Notes under the pieces: model-generated | Told to the model about the DNA's origin: nothing | What the model saw: only the letters and a program-made list of their open reading frames with translations | Database searches by the model: none | Shown here: positions 46,898-58,778 of the stretch, piece after piece | Numbering within the stretch: position 1 is the first letter of the stretch | Layout: each line of letters starts with the position of its first letter | Position numbers and translations under genes: made by a program | Assembly: GCF_000711695.1 (NCBI RefSeq) | Contig: NW_013546932.1 | Span: 1 to 64,000, forward strand | DNA length: 64,000 nucleotides | Source: Tilletiaria anomala UBC 951 | Lineage: Eukaryota; Basidiomycota; Exobasidiomycetes; Georgefischeriales; Tilletiariaceae | Direction: 5' to 3'

Positions 46898-48895
46898 ATG
46901 AGAGAAATCGGTACGTGCTCTTGGGCCGACATGGTGGTGACATGATCATGGCAGCCCTGATTGACTCTGTTTGGAATTTGCCAAATGCAGTTCACCTTCA
47001 GACCGGTCAATGCGGTAACCAAGTCGGTGAGTACTTTCTGCCGCCCGCGTCCGCTTGCAGCTTCCAGTTCTAATCTCGTCATCTGCATGGTTACCGCAGG
47101 TGCCAAATTCTGGGAGGTCCTCTCCGACGAGCACGGCATTGACGGCGCTGGTGCGTACCAAGGTACTTCGGACCTGCAGCTCGAGCGTATCAACGTCTAC
47201 TAGTGAGTGTCTCCAGCGCAGTGAGCACGAGCATCTCCCCCTTGATTGCTTAATTGCCCTCTCACTGACACTCGCTCGCAGCAATGAGGCCTCCAACGCC
47301 AAATACGTCCCCCGTGCTGTCCTTATCGACCTCGAGCCGGGCACGATGGACTCTGTCCGTTCCGGCCCGATGGGTGGCCTCTTCCGCCCGGATAACTTTG
47401 TCTTTGGTCAATCTGGTGCTGGTAACAACTGGGCCAAGGGCCACTACACGGAGGGTGAGTTGACTGGCAGCCAGTGTATGCAGATGTTAGGCGACTGACG
47501 TTGGTCACTTGCACCTCGGGCATCCACGCCAGGCGCTGAGCTCGTTGACTCGGTTCTCGATGTTGTGCGCAAGGAGGCCGAGGGCTGCGACATGCTGCAG
47601 GGATTCCAGATCACCCACTCGCTCGGTGGTGGTACGGGTGCCGGTATGGGTACGCTGCTCATCTCCAAGATCCGGGAAGAGTTCCCGGACCGCATGATGG
47701 CCACCTTCTCGGTCATGCCCTCGCCCAAGGTCTCGGACACAGTTGTCGAGCCATACAACGCCACGCTCTCCGTCCACCAGCTGGTCGAGAACTCGGACGA
47801 GACGTTCTGCATTGACAACGAGGCGCTCTACGAGATCTGCTTCCGCACTCTTAAACTCCCGTCACGTGAGTGCTTCTCTAGCGCACATGCCTGTGCTGCC
47901 TTCGGTGTCTTGCGGCAGGAAACCCTGTGTTGACGTGAACCTCGCCCCCGCGCGCCCCTTGCCATCGACAGCCAAGTACGGTGACCTTAACCACCTTGTC
48001 TCTCTCGTCATGAGTGGTATTACCACATGTCTCCGTTTCCCCGGTCAGCTCAACTCTGATCTGCGCAAGCTCGCGGTCAACATGGTCCGTGAGTATCCCC
48101 GGCGCATGCAGCTTTCCATGCTTTATACCCGCCCTCCACTGACGCCCAAGGGGTGATCTCCTCCAGCGTTCCCACGTTTGCACTTCTTCATGGTCGGCTT
48201 TGCTCCGCTCACCGCAAGGGGCAGCCAGCAATACCGCGCAGTCAGCGTCCCTGAGCTGTACGTTGCCGAGTGCTTGCTCCGACGTCGAACTACATTTACA
48301 CCTTGCTGATCCTCTCTTCCCCCATGGCGGAATGCCTTAATAGGACCCAGCAAATGTTCGAGTCGAAGAACATGATGGCCGCCGCTGACCCACGCCATGG
48401 CCGCTACTTGACTGTCGCCGCGTACTTCCGCGGTAAGGTGTCAATGAAGGAGGTCGAGGACCAGATGCAAGCGACGCAGGCCAAGAACGCGGCCTACTTC
48501 GTTGAGTGGATCCCTAACAACGTCCAGACAGCCCACTGTGACATTGCCCCGCGCGGCATGAAGATGGCCGTTACGTTCATCGGCAACTCGACCGCCATCC
48601 AGGAGCTGTTCAAGCGTGTTTCGGAGCAGTTCTCGGCCATGTTCAGGAGGAAGGCGTTCTTGCACTGGTACACCGGCGAGGGCATGGACGAACTCGAGTT
48701 CACCGAGGCAGAGTCCAACATGCAGGACCTCGTCAGCGAATACCAACAGGTGCGTCGTGCGCTCTCATATCTTTGGTCGCTCGCTGACATATTGCCCGCC
48801 CTTACATGCCCTCATCTGCTCAGTATGCGGAGGCTGGTATCGACGACGAGGAGGATGGCCTTTACGAGGAGGAAGTCCCGGCCGAGGAGGAGTAA
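46898..48895 (+). CDS. TUB2: Beta-tubulin
   Basis: The beta subunit of the alpha/beta-tubulin dimer. Nine exons are 46898-46910 (13 nt), 46991-47026, 47100-47202, 47282-47454, 47533-47865, 47972-48088, 48167-48257, 48344-48749 and 48824-48895. They total 447 residues, the normal length. [15 protein letters not shown] starts the protein and carries the MREI autoregulation tetrapeptide. The GTP-binding loop [12 protein letters not shown] is at 140-151. The acidic tail ends EEEVPAEEE. Residues linked to benzimidazole sensitivity are in their sensitive form: His6, Tyr50, Phe167, Glu198 and Phe200. Met170 replaces the common Val. The first four exons are short, a fungal pattern with introns clustered at the 5' end. 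Every intron is GT-AG, 73-106 nt apart from the 80-nt first one. Confidence 0.98.
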
Positions 48896-49101
48896 TTTTT
48901 TCAACAAAGATTTCGCTTCGAGGAGGCCCAGCACGTAGTGGTGGAAGAAAAGGCGCCTGTAAACCTTTGAGATCGCTCCTTTAACATGCAACCTTTCTTC
49001 ACGCTCAGAATGTAGGCATTTGGGCCAAATTTCAGCGATGCATAGACGGCTCAATTGGGCTACGACGATGCAGCACGAAAATGTTTGTGCAGACATTACA
49101 A

Positions 49102-49748
49102 TCATCCGAAGGGCATTTGGGATCTTCTGCATGTCAATGTGTAAGCACCGTAGATTGCACTGCGGCCTTCCCTCATTGCCGACGCGATGACCACGCTCCC
49201 ACATGCCGTCTGCACCGGTCTGTTGGGATCGGGGTCGTCGCTTTCGAGGGTCAAGCGCAGGCAAAAGAAGTTTCTGCTCGCTGGTTTGACCTCCGCGGCG
49301 CGACCCGCACTGCACAGCTCCACTGCTTCGACGTCCGTGCCATAGCCAAAGCCTTGCGATTGAACGAAGACGCCGTGCCCAGAGGCAAGCTGGAAGGTGT
49401 AGCGAGCAACTAACGTTATGACGCCCGTCGCGTCAGGCGCTTGCCGGAAGCAACCAGTACCCGAGCCGACGATCAATTGTGCGCCGTGAAATGCAGAGGG
49501 AGGCTATGTGTAGAAGAGGTCAGCGATGCATCCGTCCGAATTGATCAAACGGGAATGTGACGACGTGCGTACTTCGGACGGCGAAGACAACGGAGATGGC
49601 TCACTCTCACTCATTAATGGCCCTCCCGAGTGTAATGGGTACTACATTCCGCTGCCGGGCTTGGGCTCTGCTATGCATCTATCTCCGTCGGTGAGTCAAC
49701 CACACCCTCGACGCGACACAGGGGCTGCAGCTCGGGAGACGCGGGGTG
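49102..49748 (-). pseudogene. Decayed DUF3237-type gene
   Basis: Blocks typical of DUF3237 proteins occur in order on the minus strand. HPASPELQPLCRVEGVVDSP and TEID come first (about 49750-49680), then QRNVVPITLGRAIN in another frame (about 49660-49615), then LIVGSGTGCFRQAPDATGV, ARYTFQLASGHGVFVQSQ, NFFCLRLTLESDDPDPNRP and SVVIASAMREGRSAIYGAYT in one open frame down to 49102. The first and second blocks are separated by a stop (GCA-TAG) and a frame change too close together for an intron. The second to third junction could be an intron (acceptor ACATAG at about 49505) but the phase does not fit. DUF3237 proteins are small (about 150-160 residues) and of unknown function, so most of the domain is represented. 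A gene with unusual splicing remains possible. Confidence 0.55.
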
Positions 49749-52700
49749 TGCGGCGGTCAGCAGGCTTTCGTCGATAGGAGGTGCACAGGCATGATCACAG
49801 GTTGGAGACACCGCAAGGATACGAGCATTAGCGCCTGCAAGATGCACCTCGCACCGCTGCGGCGACAGGGAACGCCAGACGCAAGCTACATACTTCAAGT
49901 CTAGGCAAGATTGACCCCATCACTCAGCCCGAATATCCATGACTTTGGACCACACATTCACGTCCGCTCCCCGTGGCGTCCATGGCGAGTTTGGCGACTG
50001 CAACTGCATTCCTCATGCTACGTGAGCTGAGGCGATGACAATGAGAATGTGGCCAACTCGCCAAGTCACTCGGCCGAGATCTTTCGCTCCTGCGGTACCG
50101 GCTCGCAACGAAGGTGCTGGTAGTGGGGCCCCTAGCTTCTCCTTTCGGAGGAGGCCTTGAAGCATTGCTTCAGAAACGAACGTCCTGCCCGCTTTCATGA
50201 CAGCTCGTGACGCCGAGCTTGAAAACGAACCTAACTTCGAGGTGGCCCCTCCCAAATATTTACTTTTCTTCTTGACCGCTCGACAGTACTTCGAGCAAAA
50301 GGATGCGACCGATTCATCCTCATCAAGGGGCACTCGAAGTATAGTTATTCATCGTTCGTGATTCATCGCCCATCGCTTATCACAGGCATTAGACATGAGG
50401 GTAATCAGCGATTAGAAAGCTTGCGAATGCAAGAACACCATCATCATGACGATAAACTTTCATCCACAAATCGGATCCTTGCCATGACCCCAGCGCATTG
50501 AGCATCTTCCACAATCGAATCCGAGGCCACGATCATCAGCGTAAGTTCAGGCTCCTTCTAGTTTCCAGGAGAGGTCTATAATATTATACACTACACGGGT
50601 ATTTCGTACATTGCATGATACATTCATATGTATCGAGGCAAGCCGTCTTTCTGTATCCCGGAGACTAGAACCTGCAAGTATCCCCAAGCATAACCACGTC
50701 GAAGCCATCGCTCATTGGAGCATCGCCGCCATGATTGCATGGGGGACCTGATGACAATATGAGCGGGTAAGTATGATGTAGGGATCGATCACTGTGAGGG
50801 GACTCAGAAGCATGCTGCGTGGTACATGCTCAGTACAGGTACAATCCGGTTGGCGGTCGCTAGTCCAATATTCCGCCATAGCGACGCGCTCGATGGGCTG
50901 GAGCCGGGCTACACACACCCTATGCCGGTATATATATATGTGCGATTATAGACAGTAGGAGAGTTTTATGGAGAGATCCTGCAGATTGCACAAATGACCC
51001 CCAAAAGCTTCTGAATTTAAAGCGCGTTCTACTGTAGTTCGTAAACACGATGATAATATAGTCCATCGCCAAACTGTCACAAACCCCGTGAGGAATCGAA
51101 ACCCTTGCTCAGTGGCACTTGAATCTTTAACACTGCAGCCAGCATGGTCCCCCATTGGCACCATCGGCTTCTTCAGTTATCTATGTGACCAGGCCCTGCG
51201 AGCTGCCAGGCCTCGCGAATTGGCGAGTGGCGAGGCAGAACTAGGGTGTGAGCTACAAGGCTGCGATCTGCAACCGTCCACGCATCCATGCGAGGGGAGT
51301 GGTAGACGGCGAAAGGTGAACGTTGAAGGTTGACGCGATGAGGCGATGACGGTGAATGATGCGTGAACAGCGAGCGCAAAGGTCGGAGTCAGTAGCCAGT
51401 GGCGCTCTAGCAGCCACATGATGGAGTCGTCGTAAACTCGGAATGCCACGTGTCGATCAACTTCAGTTCATGATTGCTGCATGTTCAACTGTAAATTTCC
51501 TGGGCGCAGGAATGCGAATGTTTCAGGAGTGCAGATCATCTTCACACATTACAGCGATTTGCAGCTTGCCATCACAGGTGTGCAGATTTCGAACGAAAGC
51601 TGCAAAGCGAAGTGCTAGGTAGTGGGAGAACCACCAGGTTGATCGTCGCTGCGTCGACATTTCGGACATGTGTGGCTTTTCGCGCGCACAGAATACGTAC
51701 GTTTATGAATTCATACACTCTCATAAAACGGGTTGCATGGTCATACACCCTCAGCACATTAGTGCCTCAGCAACTCGAATATGGCGGCGAGACGTTCGAA
51801 CGTCGATATTCGATATTCGATACTCGTCGGAGTCAGAGGTCAATTAAGGAACACCTTTTTGCAAGCATCATACGCTGGCTTCGCCATCTCAATACCCCAA
51901 CTCAATCCTTCTGGGTCTCCTTCGCCCTCTCATCAATATCCACGTAATCACCTCCATATCTTTAATATCTCTCAACTCAGTACTCATGTTCAATACATAA
52001 TATCATCTCAGTATCTCCAGAGTTCAATATCTTGAATATATCACTTGGTACTTTAAAAGTATTCGGCGCTTAACCATCAATACATACTCAACCTCTCGGC
52101 GTATGGCTGAGTCTAGTGGATGTGCACACACTTCGCACAGCTACACTACTGCTACATTGCATCTCCACCTCCTTGCGAGAGAGGCCAGGCTGGGGAGCAC
52201 ATACTGTTGGTTGTGGCCAAGCAGGCGAGTAGGTACATACTGGCCGAGTATGGAGTGAGGAGGCTCGGTCATCGGCGCTTGCGCCTGCTTGCCTGCAGGG
52301 GACAAGAAAAGCTCCCCAATCCCCAGTTTATCCGCTCGCGCGAATGCGCAGGTTTGCAATCGGGTGTTGGAGCTGTTGGCAGTCGGGCGCATCCGACTTC
52401 CACAATCCTCATCCAGTATCCACGGGCATGTACGATTGGACGTTGCAAAGACCCATAACGTAAGGACATACTCCAGCACATAGCAGGCACCCTAGCAGTT
52501 CCCATCACGAGCGTCAGACTTCCAAGGTGTGAAGGCCTGCAGCTCTGCACCCTCCTGCACCTTCTCACTTTTTGCACATGCAACCCAATGAGATGAAGTC
52601 CTTCATGCACCATATGTTGCCTTGCCAACAAGTGTTTTATACAATTACAACCATTTTACATCCATACAATATGAAAGTATGTATCTATAATGGTACAATA

Positions 52701-54953
52701 AAACGTTCGACTGGGTGTTGTGCCACAGTAATATTGTGATACTGTGCACATATGTGGAAAGGCCAAAAGAGTCTGTTGAGCCCCAGCCTGCCCCCTCTAC
52801 AAACACCGTTAAGATTGCAGGCTTTGGTCTGTCCTGCTGTTCAGACTCTGTACTGATTCCAGAGCTGATCAATGCCACATCCACTTGGCCGAAAGGCGGA
52901 CTCCACTTTGTCCTCCAGTGCGTATCCGGTTAATATAAATCCGACCTTCCGGGGTCTCCCGAGTGACTTTATATTGTTAAGAATGAGTGACCATCACGTA
53001 ACGACAATACATGTTTGCAAAATTGTAATTGCGCGATGACGCAACTGTTGGATCATGATTCCTATCCCTTGTATATACTGCCTTGTACGTAAAGCAGAGA
53101 GAATGCTGAGACGTACCAGTGTCTGAGGTCCTAGGCACAGGGCACTGGACCCTGGGTAGTGGGTGCTTCTCAGTGAACACATATATTGTACCAATGCACA
53201 TGTGCATTATGTAGTTCACGAGGGTATGTATTCACTCGAGTGAACGGGTCTGGGGGGCAACCTGGGCTACATAGTGTGGTCTAGTGTTGTCAGCACGATT
53301 ATAACCTGCCGGACTGTGTCGTGTGCGGCGTGCCCATATGTTGCTGTTCCTGGTGACACAGTTTTAAACACTTTCACGAGTGGCGGTAAGTAAAAACATC
53401 AACCCGAAGGATGTATCATCTCAATTTTTCATCAGTAGCCGACTGCCGCCGCGCAGCGCCACGAAAAGGTACACAGAAAACCAAGAAGGAGGTCTAGATT
53501 GCCCCGGTGCCGTCCATACTCAAGTTGCGAAGACATGAACCGGTTCTACGTGGTATGTCGAACTAGCTTGAAACCAATTAGAGATCGTGTACATAATTCT
53601 GAGCCCAGGTTGGCAAGTTCCGGCTAGCTCGGGCACTGGGACTGCCGAGTTATGTTTTCGACGGTGGCAGCTGGTCCAGGAACCAGGGCGGCATTAATGT
53701 ATATATACGTAATATGTACATTATTAGGGTGCTTTTGTGCTCGTGGCACTGCAACGCGTGACGCGGGTGGTACCCTAATTTATTTTTCAGCGGCTGTGTT
53801 GGCGTCATGTCTCCTTTAAGCAGCTCCAAGCCCCTCGCTGCAAAGCCATTTTTTGTTCCGACGCCCAGCTCTGAGTTTCATTCACAGGGAGACTGTCGCT
53901 ACGCCCATCACTTGCCAGTGACTCAGCTGATGACGGAGGTGATCGAGCAGCATAGTTCACACTCCTTATAACTTCTCCTTCTCCGTGCGGTTATGGCTGT
54001 GGCTGCTGAGAGGCGAGTGAGTAATAATAGGCGACAGCCGCATGTGCGACCAGAACTGTGGTATGGGCTGGCTCCTCTCCTGCTGTCTGACTTTGACGTA
54101 CAGACTGCAGCACCTCTACAGAGAAGACAGACTGCCATCGCGCTTGGACAGGCCGACGGCTCAAAAGCGCGTGCCGTACGGCACAGAGAGGGCCATAGAA
54201 GAGGCACAGAAAAAAGCTTGCAGAGATTCGGCCACTGGAACATAGTGGTTGGGTGTCTCGTTTTTTTTACTAGCGAGAAAGAGAGTATGAATGGAAATGC
54301 TGGGGGGAAGGTGGGCAGGGTGTAACTGTGCGCGTCCATCCGCCATCAGCAGCGCCACCCTCTCTCTTCCCTTTCTGTCATTGGCTACTCGCCACAGCGC
54401 AGCACGCTCCCCCATGGGGTAGAGGCGGAACAGCCACTTACTGGCAAAGGAAAGTCCGTCTCGTCCGGTCATATGTATCATTAAATTACATCACAGGTCC
54501 GTCTTATATTCGCCACCTCATCGCCATGGTCAGATGTACCCACAACGCTGTCCCATCTCCTCGCCATCCTTGCAACTCTCTGCAGCGTCAACGTCGAGCA
54601 TCGAGCCTTCTCATTTGCTCTTGCCTGCATTTTCATCTCAAAGCGTACCTTGGAGCGCTTCCTGCTGCAAGCCAAGGAAATTTTATTCGATCGGCCCAAC
54701 GCTGATATCACACGGCACAACGCCCTCGTAGAAGCCGTATTCACCCTACCCTGCACAGCATACAATACTTGCACCATTCGTCATCGTCTCCTTTCTTGAA
54801 GTTGCCTTTACGTCAACGGCACTACCTGGTTACTCCTAACCTGGACCACGCTGAACAACATTAAGCATACATCGTTCTTGTAATCACCATCATCGTCACC
54901 ACCGTCGTCACCTTCCAACTGCCGTGCTGCTTCGAGCGCATTCACCTAGCACA
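49749..54953. other. Gene-poor region of about 5 kb
   Basis: This stretch is AT-richer than its flanks, with many TATA, ATAT and short palindromic runs (for example TCACTCGAGTGA near 53233 and a TATTCGATATTCGATACTCG tract near 51810). No open frame has a recognisable domain. A 106-codon frame at 50013-50333 (minus) lacks an ATG. I looked for long terminal repeats, inverted ends, tRNA and rRNA and saw none that I could support. The last 400 bp before 54954 are C/T- and CATC-rich and probably form the 5' UTR and promoter of the zinc-finger gene. Confidence 0.5.
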
Positions 54954-56350
54954 ATGCCTGCCCACGCGACTGCGAGCTCCAGCGCGAGCCCTTCTACCAG
55001 CCTGTCCTCATTTGGCAGCAGGCGCTCCTTCAGCAATGCACACAGCATAAAAAATGACCGCACCCGTTCGCATGTATGTCTCACCTGCGGTATGTCCTTC
55101 AACCGCCTATTGCATCTCCAGCGCCACGAATACAGACACAGCGACTCTCGCCCATTCGTCTGCACTCAATGCCCCAAGGTGCGAAATCCCGGACTATAAT
55201 GTGATTTCAGATGGTGGTGCTGACAATCCATATTGTCATGTTCCTCTCCTGCAGAGCTTCACACGCCAAGACTCCCTCGTGAGACACTCCCGGTTACATA
55301 TGAGGGGACTGGGGGGAAGTGAATTTCCGCAAAAGGCGATGAAAGGTGAGTTTCGTACAGAGTATATGCGCATATGAAAGGCCATTTCTAACAGTCCGCC
55401 TTACTGCTGGATCCACAGTGTGTATGAAATGCACCAAGACAAGCAAGTGCAAGCGCTGCACCACTGTTGGAAAGCCCAGCAAGGCTCAGCAGGGCAAAGC
55501 GCCGTCCAAGAAGGTTGCGAATGCCGCGCAGAAAGCGGTCATGAAGGCCGCAGCGTTGACCATCCCTGCATCCCCAGAAGATGATGACGCATACCATCAG
55601 CCTTCACTGCAACAACAGCAGCAACGGTCTCCCTCATTGGCATCCATCGCACCATCTGACTTTTCCTGGAGCTCCTCCATGCAGCTGCCGTCGCTTGTCG
55701 GGTGCAGCAGATCGGGGACGGCGATGGCGCCGGACACGGCGGCTAGCCCATCTGCCTGGACGTCTTGGAGCAGCGGCGGGCCGGAGAGTGATATCAACAC
55801 GCCTGTCTCCGCCACCTGCTCGTGGGACATGCCTGCGATCCAGCGGATGCGCTCTCAAAGTAACGCGACTACTGCATCCTCCGCCGATGTGGCGTCCAGC
55901 CTGTTCAGCAGCTTCGCTGACGAGGACTGTGCCGCGGCTCTCTTGAGCCCACTGTGCGAATTCGCACCAAGCATGCACGATAGCCAACAGCAGCATGAAC
56001 AGCAGTTGAAGCTTGCCATGCCAGAATCAATACTGGAAAAGCAGGATAGTGCGTTGACTTTGCACAGCACGCTTAGCAGCTGGCCAATGTCGTTCGAGTC
56101 CACGGTGACGGGGGCAGTCAGCGCAACTGCACACGTCCCTATGATGACCAGCCACACTGGCGCGACTGGCTTCCTGCTGGATTTGACCCTGCAGGACTTC
56201 CAATGGAGTTCTTGCCTCGATCTCGGAAGCGTCGACACGCCTGGCGCCTACTTTGACGCCGGACGTTCGGTCCACGATCCGTGCACCGCTATGGAGGTCA
56301 ACATGCTCGCGTCACACTTTGGTGGAGGAAGTAGCATGTTCCGCGGATAA
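54954..56350 (+). CDS. C2H2 zinc-finger transcription factor
   Basis: Exons are 54954-55178, 55255-55345 and 55419-56350, giving 415 residues. Two adjacent C2H2 fingers lie near the N-terminus: CLTCGMSFNRLLHLQRHEYR-H (residues about 42-62) and CTQCPKSFTRQDSLVRHSRL-H. The second is completed only by splicing of intron 1 inside the finger. The linker between them is HSDSRPFV, close to the usual TGEKPF type. A further cysteine cluster VCMKCTKTSKCKRCTTVG opens exon 3 and might bind metal. The remaining 300 residues are Ser/Gln/Ala-rich, with acidic and hydrophobic patches (LLDLTLQDFQW near the end) that suggest an activation region. Target genes cannot be inferred. The start is the ATG at 54954, as the upstream in-frame codon at 54924 is GTG. 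Confidence 0.88.
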
Positions 56351-56721
56351 TCCATTTCAGCCACATTTTCGTCGTTCACCTCTGGGATCCTTCATTATTT
56401 ATCCATATCAACACACTCAGCATATCAAGCCGCCGACACGAGGAACCGGCCCATCTGCTGCTCCTGCTTCAACCTGCGCTTTTGCCTGTGCATGCACTTG
56501 CCTGCTTATCGAATGGGACATGTACATCCCGCACTTTTGTCTCTGTTTAGTCTGGCTCCGGGATGGATTCCAGCCGCTTGTGCGGTTGCTCGTATCGTGT
56601 TGTTTCAACAAGAGATCAAGGGGAATGCAAAATGCCACATTATGTCACTCATGCTGTGCCTCTGCGCCGCTTAAGTGCAAGAGTGCTTGTCGGATGTAAC
56701 GGGGAACAGTAGTGGGTACAT
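56351..56721. other. Intergenic between converging genes
   Basis: About 370 bp of presumed 3' UTR between the zinc-finger gene and PRP46. Nothing else was seen. Confidence 0.5.
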
Positions 56722-58414
56722 TCACAGCGCTTCTCGGTACACCTTGATAGTCTTGTCTGCTCCACCGGTCAGCAGCCTTGTGCCACTCTGATCGAACGCA
56801 GAGCAGAAGACACCCGCCTCCGCATCTAGCGAACCTGGCTGAGGTATGTCGTCTGCTGATTGGAATGGCACGCCTGTCGAGTAATCGAAGAACTGCAGCG
56901 GCGAGCAGCGGGGAATCAGCACTGCAGCCGGAGCAGACATCATCATAGGGGTTAGTCAAGACTCACTCTCAAGCTCCCATTGTCGCCACCGGAGAACAGC
57001 ACTCCGTCCGCATTGACGCTGAGCGTGTTGACGATGCCATCTTGGGTCATATTGTTCAACAGTGTCCCCTCTGGGCATTTCCACGTCTTGACGTTCCTCC
57101 CCGCAGCCGAGCCAGAAGCAAAGGAAAACTCCGTCGGATGCAGCGCAAGTGCACGCACCGATTTCTTGTGGTGCGTGAGCGTCGTCAGCGACTTGCCCGC
57201 CGCCAGGTCCCACAGGCGAATCGTTTGGTCCATGCTGCCGGTGATGACTTGCGGATCGGCTTCTTGACATACGACGCTGGCAACTGTACCGCTATGACCA
57301 CCAAGAACGTGGATCTGAGCCCGCGTCCGCATATCCCACACCCTTGCGACTGAGTCTCGCCCGGCGGTGACGACGACATCGAGCGTCGGATGCAAGGCCA
57401 GCGAGTAGATGCCCGATTGGTGGCCAATGTAGTTGCGGATGACCTTGTTCGTCTCCAGATCCCAGCATTTCACAACCTGTAGCGAAAGAGATGCACGCAT
57501 AATCAGTAGATGCACATATGAAGCTTCAGGATCAGTCATTCCGGACCTTGTCTTCTCCGGCTGAAAATAGATAAGGATGCCTGTTGCTAACTGCCAAGCC
57601 GCGCACTGTTGAGATGTGGCCGGTCAAGCTGAGCTTCAGCTCTCCAGAGGCAAGATCCCAGATCTTAACATAGGAAAATAAAGTCAGCTCTATTCGGCAC
57701 AGGAGTAAGAGCACGAAGACGTCTACTCACCTTGATCATCCTGTCGCCAGCACCAGTAGCGAACCACTTGTTCCCTGGCTCGACTGTGAGCGAGCGCACC
57801 CAACCCAAATGCCCAGAGATGACCCGCATCAACTTCCATTGCGGATGATATTGCGGCTTTTCTATCCGAGAGGCAGCCTCCTTCTTCCGAATCAACGCTG
57901 TTGATAGCGTCGTGCCCCCTCCGTTGGCAGACGCGAACCCTTCTGCTCGTCGGATGGCAACCACTCTATCTGAGGGCCCCGGCTGAGAGCTTGATGGGGA
58001 TGCACTATCTAGCTCCTGTAAAAGCTGCCCCTCAGCAGTTGCGCTCCCATCCGTCCCTTTTCGCTTCTTGCTGCCCCCCGGCAGTGCAGGCCCGACGGCG
58101 CCTTGCTGTGCTTGCACAGCTGCTGGAAGCTCTTTTGCGTGTGCATATTCATCAGCGACCTTGGATGCCAGCCGAGCTTTTCGTGATTCTGAATAGACAT
58201 CCGCTGGATTCGGCTCTGAGAAGATGGCCCGCGCTCGTTTGCTTGCCAATCGAGCCAGACCCTCGAGCGGGGGTAATGGATCTTCAGTCGCGGATAGCCC
58301 TGAGTGGCCATTCTGCGCCGGCGGCGCTTGGGTAGACGTCGCCATCCTCGTCGAAGACTGGAATTCGCACACGTCCAGGAGACCCGATACGTTGCGAGAG
58401 GCCGTCTTCGCCAT
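56722..58414 (-). CDS. PRP46: Pre-mRNA splicing factor Prp46/PLRG1 (WD40)
   Basis: A WD40 protein of the Prp19/NTC core of the spliceosome (human PLRG1, plant PRL1). Exons are 58414-57731, 57663-57547, 57476-56967 and 56892-56722, all in phase 0, giving 493 residues. The N-terminal ~190 residues are disordered, then [20 protein letters not shown] begins the propeller. Seven WD repeats follow, including [20 protein letters not shown] (across intron 1), [20 protein letters not shown] (across intron 2), [20 protein letters not shown] and [19 protein letters not shown]. The end is [17 protein letters not shown]. Intron 2 (57546-57477) has a weak donor, GTCCGG, but is fixed by the conserved EDK-VVKCWD junction. 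The first ATG at 58414 sits only ~12-20 nt from a TATATAC element, so initiation at the second in-frame ATG (58345, [11 protein letters not shown]) is possible. Confidence 0.93.
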
Positions 58415-58778
58415 GCGTCTACCGCTGTATATACATCGCAATTAGCAAGGTACCACCCTCATTCTTTAGGTATTCCTTCAAATCGCCTTGACGACAGGCA
58501 TTCGACAATCCTCAACAGGACCACAGCATTCCCTGTGATTGACTGGTTCCGCTTTCGTATAGCGGAACGAAGACATTTCATCCTCTCACCTCTCCACTTT
58601 TTTTTAATACTAGATGGTCGCTATATATACGGCCGGACAGCAATGTCACCTCGACAGAGTTGTCGATGCGGGTAGAATACAACAATCGACCGAAAATACA
58701 AGGGTGAGAAAAAAGTGAGAATAGTGAAAATGAAACCAAGAGGGCTCTATGCTTGCTGATGGATGGTCACTGAATGAT
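58415..58778. other. PRP46 promoter and TFIIS 3' UTR
   Basis: About 360 bp. GTATATAC lies just upstream of the first PRP46 ATG, near 58428-58435, and a second TATATATAC is at 58621-58630. No gene was seen. Confidence 0.5.

Noticed and set aside
50013-50333. Minus-strand frame of 106 codons with coding-like composition
   Set aside because: No ATG, no recognisable family and no convincing splice partner.
51700-52110. AT-rich tract suspected to be a long terminal repeat relic
   Set aside because: No matching second copy, no terminal dinucleotides or target-site duplication and no element-coding sequence nearby.
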